DNA from: Mycobacterium shinjukuense
Lineage (GTDB): Bacteria; Actinomycetota; Actinomycetes; Mycobacteriales; Mycobacteriaceae
Assembly (NCBI RefSeq): GCF_010730055.1
Contig: NZ_AP022575.1
Location: 4,402,001 to 4,466,000, forward strand
Length of the DNA: 64,000 nucleotides
Direction: 5' to 3'
The notes under the pieces are model-generated. The model searched no databases. It saw only the letters and a list, made by a program, of their open reading frames with translations, and was not told where the DNA came from. Shown in pieces: positions 8,457 through 17,034 of this stretch (positions are counted from its first letter, which is position 1; each line of letters starts with the position of its first letter). A program made the translations under genes and the position numbers.

Positions 8457-8570
8457 TCAGCAGCTACAGCGACAGCAACAGCCCGCGACGCGGCACAGAT
8501 CGACTGCGCGGCGCTGGGTGAGCAGTGGCTCCCTGCGGGGTGGCACGTCGGCCAGCTTACCCAATGACAT
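8457..8570 (-). CDS. Polycysteine leader peptide upstream of cysA2 (37 aa)
   Basis: The ORF starts MSLGKLADVPPRR and ends CRVAGCCCRCSC, with cysteines at 26, 31, 32, 33, 35 and 37, six of the last twelve residues. In M. smegmatis, leaderless polycysteine ORFs upstream of cysA2-type operons act as cysteine-responsive attenuators: slow translation of the Cys codons when Cys-tRNA is scarce raises downstream expression. The position here (265 nt before cysA2, same strand) and the C-terminal Cys run match that class. The ATG at 8570 is only 34 nt from the lmeA stop; a TGGATT box lies seven nt upstream. Confidence 0.82.
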   Translation of the reverse strand: MSLGKLADVPPRREPLLTQRRAVDLCRVAGCCCRCSC

Positions 8571-8604
8571 GGTGATCAATCCAACAGTCGCGGCCGGGGG
8601 CCGG

Positions 8605-9417
8605 TCACGATTGCTTGAACCCGTCGAGCGAGATCGTCACCGCGTAGGCGATGCCTTCGATGATGACGTCCGAGCCGCGTGCGCCCACGGTGTTGGGCGC
8701 CACCGCGAACGGCAGCTTCTGGTTGGGCAGCCGGCCGGTGAAGGCGCGCAGCACCGCGTCCCGCTTGTCATCCGGAACGGGTTGGTCGGCGGTCTCCGGG
8801 CCGGTCAGCACGCCGGTGGGGGTGATCAGCAAGGTCGTTGGATCGTCGGGGGCGATGGACAGGTCGACCGCGAGGCTGACCCGGTGCTCGAAGTTGGCGG
8901 TTTTCGGGGTGCCGCTGAACACCAGCCCATGGCTTCCGGATATCCCGGACTCGGTGGTGCCGCCGGTGGCGTCATTGCTCTCCTGAGGCGGCGCCTCGAC
9001 CATCAGGTCGCTAATCCCCAGGTAGCGGCCCAGGTGCAGGGAGTCGATGATGATCCGGCTCTCCAGCTTGCCGACCGGGAGCTTCGCGTCGGGCCCGATC
9101 AGCCAGGACGAGTTGGTCAGGTCGATCGAGTGCATGGTGGCCTCGAGGGTTGCCTTGCCGACCGTGGCGTGCTCCACGGCGTAGGCCTTGATCTCCAGTT
9201 CGTCGTAGTGGTCGCGCATCGCCTGCGGGATGAACGGGAAACCCAGGATGGCGACGAACGGATCCGATCCCAGATTGGCCGCCTTCCGCACATTGGTCGA
9301 CAGCCGGTATTCGGCGTAGATGCTGGCTCCGAAGTCGAGGCCGACGGCGGCGACCACAATGACGGCGCCGACGATCACCGCCGCCAGCGCGCCGACCAGC
9401 ACCTTACGCATCCGCAT
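8605..9417 (-). CDS. lmeA: LmeA-type phospholipid-binding DUF2993 protein (Rv0817c)
   Basis: This 270-aa protein has an N-terminal membrane anchor or signal segment (about 8-30, LVGALAAVIVGAVIVVAAVG) and then an all-periplasmic DUF2993 domain beginning A-E-Y-R-L-S-T-N-V-R-K-A and including LGFPFIPQAM. The M. smegmatis orthologue LmeA binds phosphoinositides and promotes mannan elongation of lipomannan. It is divergent from the Rv0818-like regulator. The intervening DNA carries a duplicated hairpin block. Start is ATG 9417. Confidence 0.85.
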   Translation of the reverse strand: MRMRKVLVGALAAVIVGAVIVVAAVGLDFGASIYAEYRLSTNVRKAANLGSDPFVAILGFPFIPQAMRDHYDELEIKAYAVEHATVGKATLEATMHSIDLTNSSWLIGPDAKLPVGKLESRIIIDSLHLGRYLGISDLMVEAPPQESNDATGGTTESGISGSHGLVFSGTPKTANFEHRVSLAVDLSIAPDDPTTLLITPTGVLTGPETADQPVPDDKRDAVLRAFTGRLPNQKLPFAVAPNTVGARGSDVIIEGIAYAVTISLDGFKQS

Positions 9418-9428
9418 ATTGTGGCTTA

Positions 9429-9535
9429 TCGCAGCGTTGGCCTGATTGTGCTGCTCCTTGGCGTTTCGTCCCGAAACGCCTCGTCGCAGCGTGGGGCGGG
9501 ATTGTGCTGCTGCTGGGCGTTGAGCCGAGCAGCAG
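9429..9535. repeat. Two imperfect ~55-bp repeats with hairpins between lmeA and the GlnR-like gene
   Basis: Two blocks beginning TCGCAGCGT (9429 and 9483) share GATTGTGCTGCT and GGCGTT. The first contains the perfect palindrome GGCGTTTCG-TCC-CGAAACGCC (9460-9480). The second contains GCTGCTGCT and AGCAGCAGC arms. The blocks occupy the shared promoter region of two divergent genes, so they could be repetitive extragenic elements or regulatory hairpins. Confidence 0.6.
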
Positions 9536-9637
9536 CGCGGGGCCAGGTGGCACGTTATCGTTAGTTGAGCTGGCCACTGACGTCACCTGACTCGATGAAC
9601 TTGGGAGATGCCTTTCCCACGACGCTGGAGGGGCTTG

Positions 9638-10402
9638 TTGGAGTTATTGCTGTTGACCTCGGAGCTGTATCCCGACCCGGTCCTACCGTCGCTGTCGCTG
9701 CTTCCTCATACCGTGCGGACGGCGCCGCCGGAGGCGTCCTCGCTGCTCGAGGCCGGACACGCGGATGCCGTGCTGGTCGACGCGCGCAACGACCTGTCGT
9801 CCGCGCGCGGCTTGTGCCGGCTGCTGAGCACGGCGGGCCGGTCCGCCCCGGTAGTGGCCGTGGTCAGCGAGGGCGGGCTGGTAGCCGTCAGCGCTGACTG
9901 GGGATTGGACGAGATCCTGCTGCCGACTACCGGCCCGGCCGAGATCGACGCCCGATTGCGGCTGGTGGTTGGCCGGCGTGGCGGTCTGGCCGACCAGGAA
10001 AGCGTGGGCAAGGTGAGCCTGGGCGAGCTGGTGATCGACGAAGGCACCTACACCGCCCGACTGCGTGGCCGCCCGCTGGACCTCACCTACAAGGAGTTCG
10101 AGCTGCTGAAGTATCTGGCCCAGCACGCTGGTCGGGTGTTCACTCGCGCGCAGTTGCTGCACGAGGTCTGGGGCTATGACTTCTTCGGTGGCACCCGGAC
10201 CGTCGATGTGCACGTGCGGCGGCTGCGGGCCAAACTTGGCCCGGAGCACGAAGCGCTGATCGGAACGGTACGCAACGTGGGTTATAAGGCCGTTCGCCCC
10301 GCGCGCGGCCGGGCGCCGGCCGCCGACCCGGACAACGAAGAACTCGAGACCGATCGCGACGGTGTCCAAGAGCCGCTGGTCGACCCGTTACGCAGCCAGT
10401 GA
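9638..10402 (+). CDS. GlnR-like OmpR-family transcriptional regulator (Rv0818)
   Basis: The 254-aa protein has an atypical receiver domain (about 1-115) and a C-terminal winged helix (about 130-225) with LTYKEFELLKYLAQH, RTVDVHVRRLRAKLG and TVRNVGYK. The receiver lacks the usual DD acidic pair at the N-terminus, consistent with GlnR-type orphan regulators that do not depend on phosphorylation. GlnR controls nitrogen assimilation. I chose TTG 9638 because GGAGGGG ends a few bases upstream and Mtb Rv0818 begins at this LELLLLTSELY position; an ATG at 9608 would add ten residues without an SD. The stop overlaps mshD by four bases. Confidence 0.85.
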   Translation: MELLLLTSELYPDPVLPSLSLLPHTVRTAPPEASSLLEAGHADAVLVDARNDLSSARGLCRLLSTAGRSAPVVAVVSEGGLVAVSADWGLDEILLPTTGPAEIDARLRLVVGRRGGLADQESVGKVSLGELVIDEGTYTARLRGRPLDLTYKEFELLKYLAQHAGRVFTRAQLLHEVWGYDFFGGTRTVDVHVRRLRAKLGPEHEALIGTVRNVGYKAVRPARGRAPAADPDNEELETDRDGVQEPLVDPLRSQ

Positions 10403-11355
10403 CCTCGCCCGCCTGGCGTTCCGCGCTGACCGCTGACGAGCAGCGCGGAGTACGTGAACTCGTCACGGCGGCAACCGGATTCGACGGCGTGGCACCCGTC
10501 GGAGAACAGGTGCTGCGGGAATTGGGGCACGCTCGCGGCGAGCATTTGCTGGTGCTCGATTCGCGATCGGGCAACGCCGTCGTCGGGTATCTCCATCTCG
10601 GCCCACCGCGCGACGGCGGCGGCGCGATGGCGGAGTTGGTGGTGCACCCGCGGGCCCGTCGTCGCGGCATCGGCGCTGCGCTGGCCCGGGCGGCGTTGGC
10701 CAGGACCGCTGGACATAACCAGTTCTGGGCGCACGGCACACTGCAGCCCGCCCGAGTGACCGCCGCCGCGTTGGGTCTGGTCCCCGTCCGCGAGTTGATC
10801 CAGATGCGACGCCCGCTGCGCGACATCCCCGAAGCAACCATCCCGGACGGGGTGCGGATCCGCAGCTACGCGGGCCCATCAGATGACGCTGAGCTACTGC
10901 GGGTCAACAACGCCGCGTTCGCCCAACATCCAGAACAGGGCGGGTGGAGCGTGATCCAGCTGGCTGAGCGGCAACGCGAACCGTGGTTCGACCCCGCGGG
11001 CCTGTTCCTGGCTTTTGCCGACTCCTCAGCCGAGTCGACCACCGACGAGGCCGACCGGCTGCTGGGCTTCCACTGGACCAAGGTGCACCCCGACCACCCG
11101 GGCCTGGGCGAGGTCTACGTCTTGGGTGTCGACCCGTCGGCGCAGGGCCGCGGCCTGGGCACGGCGTTGACGTCGATCGGTCTGGCCTGGTTGGCGCGCC
11201 GGCTGGCGGCCTGCGCCGAACCCACCGTGCTGCTCTACGTGGAGTCGGACAACCTGGCCGCGGTGCGGACATACCAGAGCCTGGGTTTCACGACGTACAG
11301 CATCGACACGGCTTATGCACCGGTCGCAATCGATCGTTCCGCGTCCTATGCCTAA
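10399..11355 (+). CDS. mshD: Mycothiol synthase, Cys-GlcN-Ins N-acetyltransferase
   Basis: This 318-aa double-GNAT protein catalyses the last step of mycothiol synthesis, acetyl-CoA-dependent acetylation of cysteinyl-glucosaminyl-inositol. The N-terminal GNAT has V-V-H-P-R-A-R-R-R-G-I-G; the C-terminal catalytic GNAT has VYVLGVDPSAQGRGLG and ends E-S-D-N-L-A-A-V-R-T-Y-Q-S-L-G-F. Length equals the family norm. The GTG start lies in a GTGA overlap with the regulator gene. Confidence 0.95.
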   Translation: MTSPAWRSALTADEQRGVRELVTAATGFDGVAPVGEQVLRELGHARGEHLLVLDSRSGNAVVGYLHLGPPRDGGGAMAELVVHPRARRRGIGAALARAALARTAGHNQFWAHGTLQPARVTAAALGLVPVRELIQMRRPLRDIPEATIPDGVRIRSYAGPSDDAELLRVNNAAFAQHPEQGGWSVIQLAERQREPWFDPAGLFLAFADSSAESTTDEADRLLGFHWTKVHPDHPGLGEVYVLGVDPSAQGRGLGTALTSIGLAWLARRLAACAEPTVLLYVESDNLAAVRTYQSLGFTTYSIDTAYAPVAIDRSASYA

Positions 11356-11406
11356 AGGGTGGGTGGGGAGCATACTTTCCGAGCGTCCGTTCGGGAAGCG
11401 GCAGCG

Positions 11407-12088
11407 GTGAGACTCGACACGGCGGTCAAGGCGTCTGCGGCGGCGATGACGCTCGCGCTGGGGTTTGTCGGCCTGTGGGCGCGTTGAGCACCGCGGCGGC
11501 TCGACAGCGTTCACCGGGGCGCCCCAGGGCGACCGGGTGTGTGGCGGCGAAAGCGTGCTGACGGCCGAGGGCTCGACCGCCCAACAGAACGCGATCGCAT
11601 TGTTCGACCAGGCGTGGGGCCGATGGTGTCCGGGCAAGAACGTGTCCTACAACGCGACGGGTGTTGCTGACGCTGCCGGTATCGTGCGATCGACCGAGGA
11701 GATGCTGCGGGTCGTTCCGGCGAACCTGCGTGAGCCCAGTTATGCGCTCGGGGCGCCGAAGTGGAAGACTATCGCCCGGATCGTGATCCCCACCGGGCTG
11801 TCCGGCATCACCACCGGGTGCTTGCTGGCCGCGGCCAGGGTGCTGGGCGAGGCGGCCCCGCTGCTGATCCTGGTTGGTTACTCGCGGTCCACGAACTACG
11901 ACTTGTTCGACCGGTTCATGGAGTCGCTTCCCGGCATGATGTATGACCAGACGGCGGCGGGCGCGGGCACCAACCCGGTTCCCACAGATCGGCTGTGGGG
12001 GGCCGCGCTGACCCTGATCTTGGTGATCGCGATCATCAACATCGGGGCCAGGGCGGTCGCAAAGATCGTCGCCCCCAAGACGTCGTAG
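11407..12088 (+). pseudogene. Collapsed pst operon: pstS 5' end fused in frame to pstA 3' end
   Basis: GTG 11407 begins a PstS-type signal peptide (TAVKASAAAMTLALGFVGL) that runs into a stop near 11487 after a frame change. From about 11510 a second frame carries the mature PstS start (VCGGESVLTAEGSTAQQNA, PGKNVSYNATG). Near 11665-11690 this continues without a stop into the PstA C-terminal half: I-V-R-S-T-E-E-M-L-R-V-V-P, ALGAPKWKTIARIVIPTGLS, then LGEAAPLLILVGY. The rest of pstS, all of pstC and the pstA N-terminus are missing, consistent with one large deletion plus a frameshift. phoT follows intact after 13 nt. The 207-codon fusion (11465-12088) could be translated but cannot form a Pst permease. 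Confidence 0.85.
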
Positions 12089-12101
12089 GCAGGAGCGGTA
12101 A

Positions 12102-12878
12102 GTGGCCAAGCGGTTGGACCTCAAGGACGTCAACCTGTATTACGGGTCGTTTCACGCGGTGGCCGATGTGTCGCTGTCGGTTCTGCCCCGCAGCGTCACC
12201 GCGTTCATCGGCCCGTCGGGCTGCGGCAAGACGACCGTGCTGCGCACCCTCAACCGGATGCATGAGGTGATTCCCGGCGCTCGGGTCGAGGGCACCGTGC
12301 TGCTCGACGACGAAAACATCTACGGCCCCGGGGTCGACCCGGTCGGGGTGCGGCGGGCGATCGGGATGGTGTTCCAGCGTCCCAACCCGTTCCCGGCGAT
12401 GTCGATCCGCGACAACGTGGTGGCCGGGTTGAAGCTGCAAGGTATCCGCAGCCGCAAGGTGCTCGACGACACCGCCGAATACTCACTGCGCGGCGCCAAC
12501 CTCTGGGACGAGGTCAAGGACAGGCTGGACAGGCCCGGCGGTGGATTGTCCGGCGGGCAGCAGCAGCGATTGTGTATCGCCCGGGCCATCGCGGTGCAAC
12601 CCGACGTGCTGCTGATGGACGAGCCCTGCTCGGCGCTGGATCCTATCTCCACGATGGCTATCGAAGACCTGATCAGTGAATTGAAGCAGAACTACACCAT
12701 CGTCATCGTCACCCACAACATGCAGCAGGCGGCCCGGGTCAGCGACCAGACGGCGTTCTTCAACCTGGAGGCGGTCGGTAAGCCGGGCCGGCTGGTGGAG
12801 ATCGACGACACCGAGAAGATCTTCTCCAACCCGAGCCGGAAGGCCACGGAGGACTACATTTCCGGCCGCTTTGGCTGA
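12102..12878 (+). CDS. phoT: Phosphate ABC transporter ATP-binding protein
   Basis: This 258-aa PstB-type ATPase has Walker A GPSGCGKTT (about 36-44), the signature LSGGQQQR, Walker B VLLMDEPCSALDP, the FQRPNPFPAMSI Q-loop typical of phosphate importers and a switch histidine in IVTHNMQQA. It would energise PstA/PstC permeases, but the local permease genes are reduced to a fusion remnant, so it must pair with permeases elsewhere or be orphaned. The gene itself looks intact. GTG 12102 is preceded by AGGAGCGG. Confidence 0.93.
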   Translation: MAKRLDLKDVNLYYGSFHAVADVSLSVLPRSVTAFIGPSGCGKTTVLRTLNRMHEVIPGARVEGTVLLDDENIYGPGVDPVGVRRAIGMVFQRPNPFPAMSIRDNVVAGLKLQGIRSRKVLDDTAEYSLRGANLWDEVKDRLDRPGGGLSGGQQQRLCIARAIAVQPDVLLMDEPCSALDPISTMAIEDLISELKQNYTIVIVTHNMQQAARVSDQTAFFNLEAVGKPGRLVEIDDTEKIFSNPSRKATEDYISGRFG

Positions 12879-12890
12879 CCGCGGGCGCGG

Positions 12891-13562
12891 CTAACGCGAG
12901 CTGGCCGAGGACGCGTCGTCCTCGGGAAACCTGCCGGTCGCCTGGAAGATGACGCGCCGGGCCACCTCGACGGCATGGTCGGCGAAACGTTCGTAGAACC
13001 GGCCCAGCAACGTCACGTCGACGGCCGCGGCCACACCGTGCTTCCACTCACGGTCCATCAGCACGGTGAACAGGTGCCGGTGCAGATCGTCCATGGCGTC
13101 GTCTTCTTCGCGGATCCGCGCGGCTTTCTCCGGGTCCGGCGACAACACCACCTCTTGCGCACTGTTGCCCAATTCGACTGCGACCCTGCCCATTTCGGCG
13201 AAGTATCCCTTGACCTCTTCGGGCAACGCATGCTGGGGATGGCGGCGGCGGGCGATCTTGGCGACGTGCAGGGCCAGCGCGCCCATCCGGTCGATGTCAG
13301 CCACCATCTGGATGGCGCTGACGATGGCCCGGAGGTCGCCGGCCACCGGTGCCTGCAAAGCCAGCAGCACGAAGGCGCTCTCCTCGGCCCGGGCGCTCAG
13401 CGCGGCGATCTTTTCATGGTCGGAGATCACCTGTTCGGCCAGCACCAGGTCGGCCTGCAACAAGGCTTGGGTCGCCCGCTCCATGGCGATCCCCGCCAGC
13501 CCGCACATTTCCCCGAGCCGCTCGGATAATTCCGCGAGCTGCTCATGGTAAGCGGTCCGCAT
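12891..13562 (-). CDS. phoY2: PhoU-family phosphate signalling protein
   Basis: The 223-aa all-helical protein has two PhoU repeats, with conserved metal-site-like motifs: E-R-F-A-D-H-A-V-E-V-A-R in the second and MVADIDRMGALALHVAKIA in the first. PhoY proteins link the Pst transporter to the SenX3-RegX3 two-component system and affect persistence in Mtb. It converges on phoT with a 12-bp gap. The ATG at 13562 is the conserved MRTAYHEQL start. Confidence 0.93.
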   Translation of the reverse strand: MRTAYHEQLAELSERLGEMCGLAGIAMERATQALLQADLVLAEQVISDHEKIAALSARAEESAFVLLALQAPVAGDLRAIVSAIQMVADIDRMGALALHVAKIARRRHPQHALPEEVKGYFAEMGRVAVELGNSAQEVVLSPDPEKAARIREEDDAMDDLHRHLFTVLMDREWKHGVAAAVDVTLLGRFYERFADHAVEVARRVIFQATGRFPEDDASSASSR

Positions 13563-13618
13563 GGATCAAGCGTACGTTCTTGACGGGGGAAACGCCGCGA
13601 AGCGCGACGTCAAAGCCG

Positions 13619-15679
13619 CTACTCGCAGGTGGTGTCGGCGGCGTTGGTGACCGTCAGGTCCTCCGGCAGCTTGGTGGGCGGGGTGCTGGAACCGCGGCTG
13701 ATCTGAACGCTGACCGAGGAGCCGCTCGGCGGGGGAGCGGCCACCGAGCGGAAGTCCGGGCCGAGCACCACTTGAACCACCTGGCCGATCCCGGCGACCC
13801 GCTCGATCCTGGAATTGGCAAACACCGCGGCCACGGTGGCGGCGGCCTGCTCGTTGCCTGGTGAGAAGAACACCGTGGTGGTCTTCAGCGAACTCGGGTA
13901 GTCGTCGGGCGTCATGACGTTGAAGCCGTTGCGCTTGAGCTGGTTGGCGGCGGCGCTGGCCAGGCCGGGCGTGGTGGTTCCGTTGGAGACCTGCACGGTG
14001 ATCTCTTCGGGTGAGGTCGTGGTCATCTGCTCGCGCCGAGCCTCGCCGGCAGGGCTCGGTTGGGGCGTCTTCGTGGTGGGCGCGGTGGTCGGCCCCGAGG
14101 TCGGCGAGCCCCCCAGACGCTGGGCGTTGTTATCGTTTTCCAGCGGCAGCGGGTCGTCGTTGATGATGGCCGCGAACAGCGCTTTCATGTCGGATGTGCG
14201 CGGGGGCTCGTCGCCGTTTTGATCGGTCACGCCGGTCGGCACCGTGACGAACGTGACGTGCCCGGCCGCGATGTGCTGCAGCGATCGACCCAGCTCGACG
14301 AGGTCTTTGGTCTTGACGTTGTCGACGTAGCTGTTGCCGATGAAAATGTTGACCACGTTGTTGAGCTTGTTGGGGTTCAACAACGTGTCGTCCGAGATCA
14401 ACGAACGAAGCAGCGACGACAGGAACAGCTGCTGGCGTTTGATCCGGCCGTAGTCACCGTTGCTTTCGGTGGTGATCTGGCGGGCTCGCACATAGTTCAG
14501 CGCGGTCGGCCCGTCGATGACCTGACGTCCGGCGTGATCCAACACCGTGCCGAGTTCGTAGTCCCGCAGCGGTGTGGTGCTGCACACCTCGACACCGCCG
14601 AGGGCTTCGACCATCCGCGCGAAACCGACGAAGTCAATGGCGATGAACCGGCTGATGCTCAAACCCGACAGTTTCTGAATGACCTTCACCAGGCACTTGG
14701 GACCGCCGAAGGAGAACGCGGAGTTCAGCTTGGTCTCCGTGTAGACCATTCGGGCACCCATTTTTCCGGTCTTCTGGTCGTAGATGGGTCCGTACTTGCC
14801 GGTCTCGGGGTTCCAGGCCTCGCACTGGATGGGGTTGATTGCCAGGTCGCGGGGGAACGACACCGCGACCACCCGTTTGCGGCTCGCCGGAATGTTGACC
14901 AACATCACGGTGTCCGATCGGGCGCCGCCGGCGTCCTCGGTGTCGCCCGCGCCGATGTTGGCATTGGGCCCGGCGCGTGAGTCCATCCCGACGATCAAGA
15001 AGTTCTCGTCGCCGTACTGTGCGTTCGGGTCGACGATGTCGCCCGATTCCGGATCGAGCGCGCTCACGGTGTTCAGCCGATTGTTCTTCGACGCGCTCCA
15101 CTGCCAAGCGCCGCCGGTCACCACCAGCGTCAGCACGGCGAACAGCGCCGCCAGCGAGCGCCCCGCCAGCAACACCGGCCGTCGGCGGGATGTCGGTTTC
15201 GGCTTGCGGGTCTTGCCGGCCCGCGTTCGCCGTGCCCGCGAAGTGGTCGGCCGGTTGGCGGGGTGTTCGGAGGCCGATCGGCCAGACGGGTAGTTGGCCG
15301 CCGTGAGGTCGGGAATCTCCGAGAGCAGCCCGATGGGGTAGGCGGGGGTGGCGATGACTTGGGTGTCCAGCTGATCGTCGGGATCCTGCGCAGCCTCGGG
15401 GTCTGGTTCGGGGTCCGCCGCGGCGTGGTGATGGGATGGGCGGTCAGGAAGGTGGGCGCCGAGTTTGGCGATCAGCTCGGCGACGCTGACCGCCCCATCG
15501 GTGTGAGCTCCGGTGTTGGCGTGCGTGGCGGGTTTCTCGGATGCCTGGTGCATCGTCGTTTCGGTGTCCGGCGCGGCGCCTGGCGTTCGCCGCGGGTGTG
15601 GGCTGATCGACTCATCATCACCGCGGGCACCGGGCATGTGCCGGTGGTCAGGCGCGGCGCCCCGGTCGCCGTCACTCAT
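13619..15679 (-). CDS. LytR-CpsA-Psr (LCP) family cell-wall ligase with LytR_C domain (Rv0822c)
   Basis: The 686-aa protein has a long charged cytosolic N-terminus (1 to about 165; His/Pro-rich, then an R/K-rich T-S-R-A-R-R-T-R-A-G-K-T-R-K-P-K run), a membrane helix (about 170-192), an LCP domain (about 220-420: G-M-D-S-R-A-G, R-S-D-T-V-M-L-V-N-I-P, SFPRDLAI, Y-V-R-A-R with K-R-Q-Q) and a C-terminal LytR_C domain (about 545-635: VQVSNGTTTPGLASAAANQL). LCP enzymes transfer arabinogalactan or other polymers from lipid carriers to peptidoglycan; the conserved arginines are present. The Mtb homologue is a Lcp paralogue. The last 40 residues are a low-complexity Ser/Pro tail. Confidence 0.88.
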   Translation of the reverse strand: MSDGDRGAAPDHRHMPGARGDDESISPHPRRTPGAAPDTETTMHQASEKPATHANTGAHTDGAVSVAELIAKLGAHLPDRPSHHHAAADPEPDPEAAQDPDDQLDTQVIATPAYPIGLLSEIPDLTAANYPSGRSASEHPANRPTTSRARRTRAGKTRKPKPTSRRRPVLLAGRSLAALFAVLTLVVTGGAWQWSASKNNRLNTVSALDPESGDIVDPNAQYGDENFLIVGMDSRAGPNANIGAGDTEDAGGARSDTVMLVNIPASRKRVVAVSFPRDLAINPIQCEAWNPETGKYGPIYDQKTGKMGARMVYTETKLNSAFSFGGPKCLVKVIQKLSGLSISRFIAIDFVGFARMVEALGGVEVCSTTPLRDYELGTVLDHAGRQVIDGPTALNYVRARQITTESNGDYGRIKRQQLFLSSLLRSLISDDTLLNPNKLNNVVNIFIGNSYVDNVKTKDLVELGRSLQHIAAGHVTFVTVPTGVTDQNGDEPPRTSDMKALFAAIINDDPLPLENDNNAQRLGGSPTSGPTTAPTTKTPQPSPAGEARREQMTTTSPEEITVQVSNGTTTPGLASAAANQLKRNGFNVMTPDDYPSSLKTTTVFFSPGNEQAAATVAAVFANSRIERVAGIGQVVQVVLGPDFRSVAAPPPSGSSVSVQISRGSSTPPTKLPEDLTVTNAADTTCE

Positions 15680-15843
15680 GTCCTACCGGCCTCCGAATGT
15701 GTCTGCGGACGTCAGCGGTGTCCGTGCGCGCGCCAGCGCAGCGCTGCCGTGACGAGCGCCGCGCAACTCCAGCAAGGCTCACATGGTACTGACTTGTCGG
15801 CGCAGACGCGATTTCACGTGTGTCTCGGTTCAGCCACCGTCAC

Positions 15844-17028
15844 TCACCCGCCCGAGTGCATGACGTCCGCCCCGTCGGGCACCCGGCAGTCATCCGGGTC
15901 GCTTAGCCAGCCGTCGGGCAGGGCCACCCGGGCGGGTGAACCTTGCCGACCCCGGGGACCGTTGGCGGCGCTGGGAAACGGGACACTGCCGTCCAGCCGG
16001 TCCAGCAGGCGGTCAAGTTCGTCGACGGTCTTGACCAGGGCCAATGCCCGTCGCACATCGGATCCGGCCGGGAAGCCATGCAGATACCAGGCGACGTGCT
16101 TGCGGATGTCGCGCATGCCTTTGTCTTCACCGAAGTGGGCGGTCAGCAGGGCACCGTGACGACGGACAACGTCGGCGACCTCGCCCAGGGTGGGCGGGGT
16201 GGGCGCCGGGCGGCCGGTGAACGCGGCCGACAACTCGGCAAACAGCCATGGCCTGCCCAAGCAGCCACGGCCGATGACGACGCCGTCGCATCCGGTGGTC
16301 GCCATCATGGCCAGCGCATCGCTGGCGTCGTAGATGTCGCCGTTGCCCAACACCGGAATCGTCCGGACATGCTGCTTGAGCAGGGCGATCTGCTGCCAAT
16401 CGGCGGTGCCCGAGTAGCGTTGTGCCGCCGTCCGGGCGTGCAGCGCGACGGCGGCGGCGCCTTCGGCTTCGGCGATGCGGCCGGCATCCAGGTGTGTGTG
16501 GTGGGCATCGTCGATGCCGATGCGGAACTTGACCGTCACCGGTATGTCGGTGCCCTCGGTGGCGCGCACGGCGGCCGCCACGATCTGGCCGAACAGGCGC
16601 CGCTTGAACGGCAGCGCCGCCCCGCCGCCACGCTTGGTCACCTTGGGCACCGGACAGCCGAAGTTCATGTCGATGTGATCGGCCAAACCCTCGTCGGCGA
16701 CCATGCGGACCGCGGCGTAGGTGGTGTCCGGGTCGACGGTGTAGAGCTGCAGCGAACGCGGTGACTCGTCGGCAGCGAACGTCGTCATATGCATGGTGAC
16801 CGGGTGGCGCTCGACGAGCGCACGGGCGGTCACCATCTCGCAGACGTACAGCCCGCTGACCGTGCCGACCCTGGACTGCTCTGGTTGCGATGGCAAGGGC
16901 GGCGGGCGCAGCGGGTCGCCGTGCATCGAACCGAACTCGCGACACAGCGTGCGGAACGCGACGTTGGTCACCCCGGCCATCGGAGCCAGCACCACCGGGC
17001 TGGCCAGCTCGATCGGACCGATGCGCAA
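15844..17028 (-). CDS. dus: tRNA-dihydrouridine synthase (Rv0823c)
   Basis: This 394-aa FMN/NADPH enzyme reduces uridines in the tRNA D-loop. It shows PMAGVTNVAFR at the start, N-F-G-C-P-V-P-K-V with the catalytic Cys, K-F-R-I-G-I, H-A-R-T-A-A-Q-R-Y-S-G, VLGNGDIYDA and GVVIGRGCLGRPW. Compared with the Mtb protein as I remember it, an in-frame block of about 17 residues (GSMHGDPLRPPPLPSQ) is inserted near residue 34, just before the EQSR-VGTVSGLYVCEM segment, and its DNA is a copy of the 54-bp repeat at 679-828. The catalytic core is otherwise intact, so the enzyme may be functional. The gene lies just downstream of desA1 on the same strand (6-bp gap). Confidence 0.92.
   Translation of the reverse strand: MRIGPIELASPVVLAPMAGVTNVAFRTLCREFGSMHGDPLRPPPLPSQPEQSRVGTVSGLYVCEMVTARALVERHPVTMHMTTFAADESPRSLQLYTVDPDTTYAAVRMVADEGLADHIDMNFGCPVPKVTKRGGGAALPFKRRLFGQIVAAAVRATEGTDIPVTVKFRIGIDDAHHTHLDAGRIAEAEGAAAVALHARTAAQRYSGTADWQQIALLKQHVRTIPVLGNGDIYDASDALAMMATTGCDGVVIGRGCLGRPWLFAELSAAFTGRPAPTPPTLGEVADVVRRHGALLTAHFGEDKGMRDIRKHVAWYLHGFPAGSDVRRALALVKTVDELDRLLDRLDGSVPFPSAANGPRGRQGSPARVALPDGWLSDPDDCRVPDGADVMHSGG
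16886..16927 (-). repeat. Copy of the intergenic repeat inserted in frame inside dus
   Basis: Read on the minus strand this block contains GGCGACCCGCTGCGCCCG followed by CC-rich DNA and TTGCCATCG, matching the core GGCGACCCGCTGCGCCCGG of the tandem units at 679-828. It encodes the extra HGDPLRPPPLPSQ segment of the dihydrouridine synthase. Confidence 0.6.
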
Positions 17029-17034
17029 CGGCCA

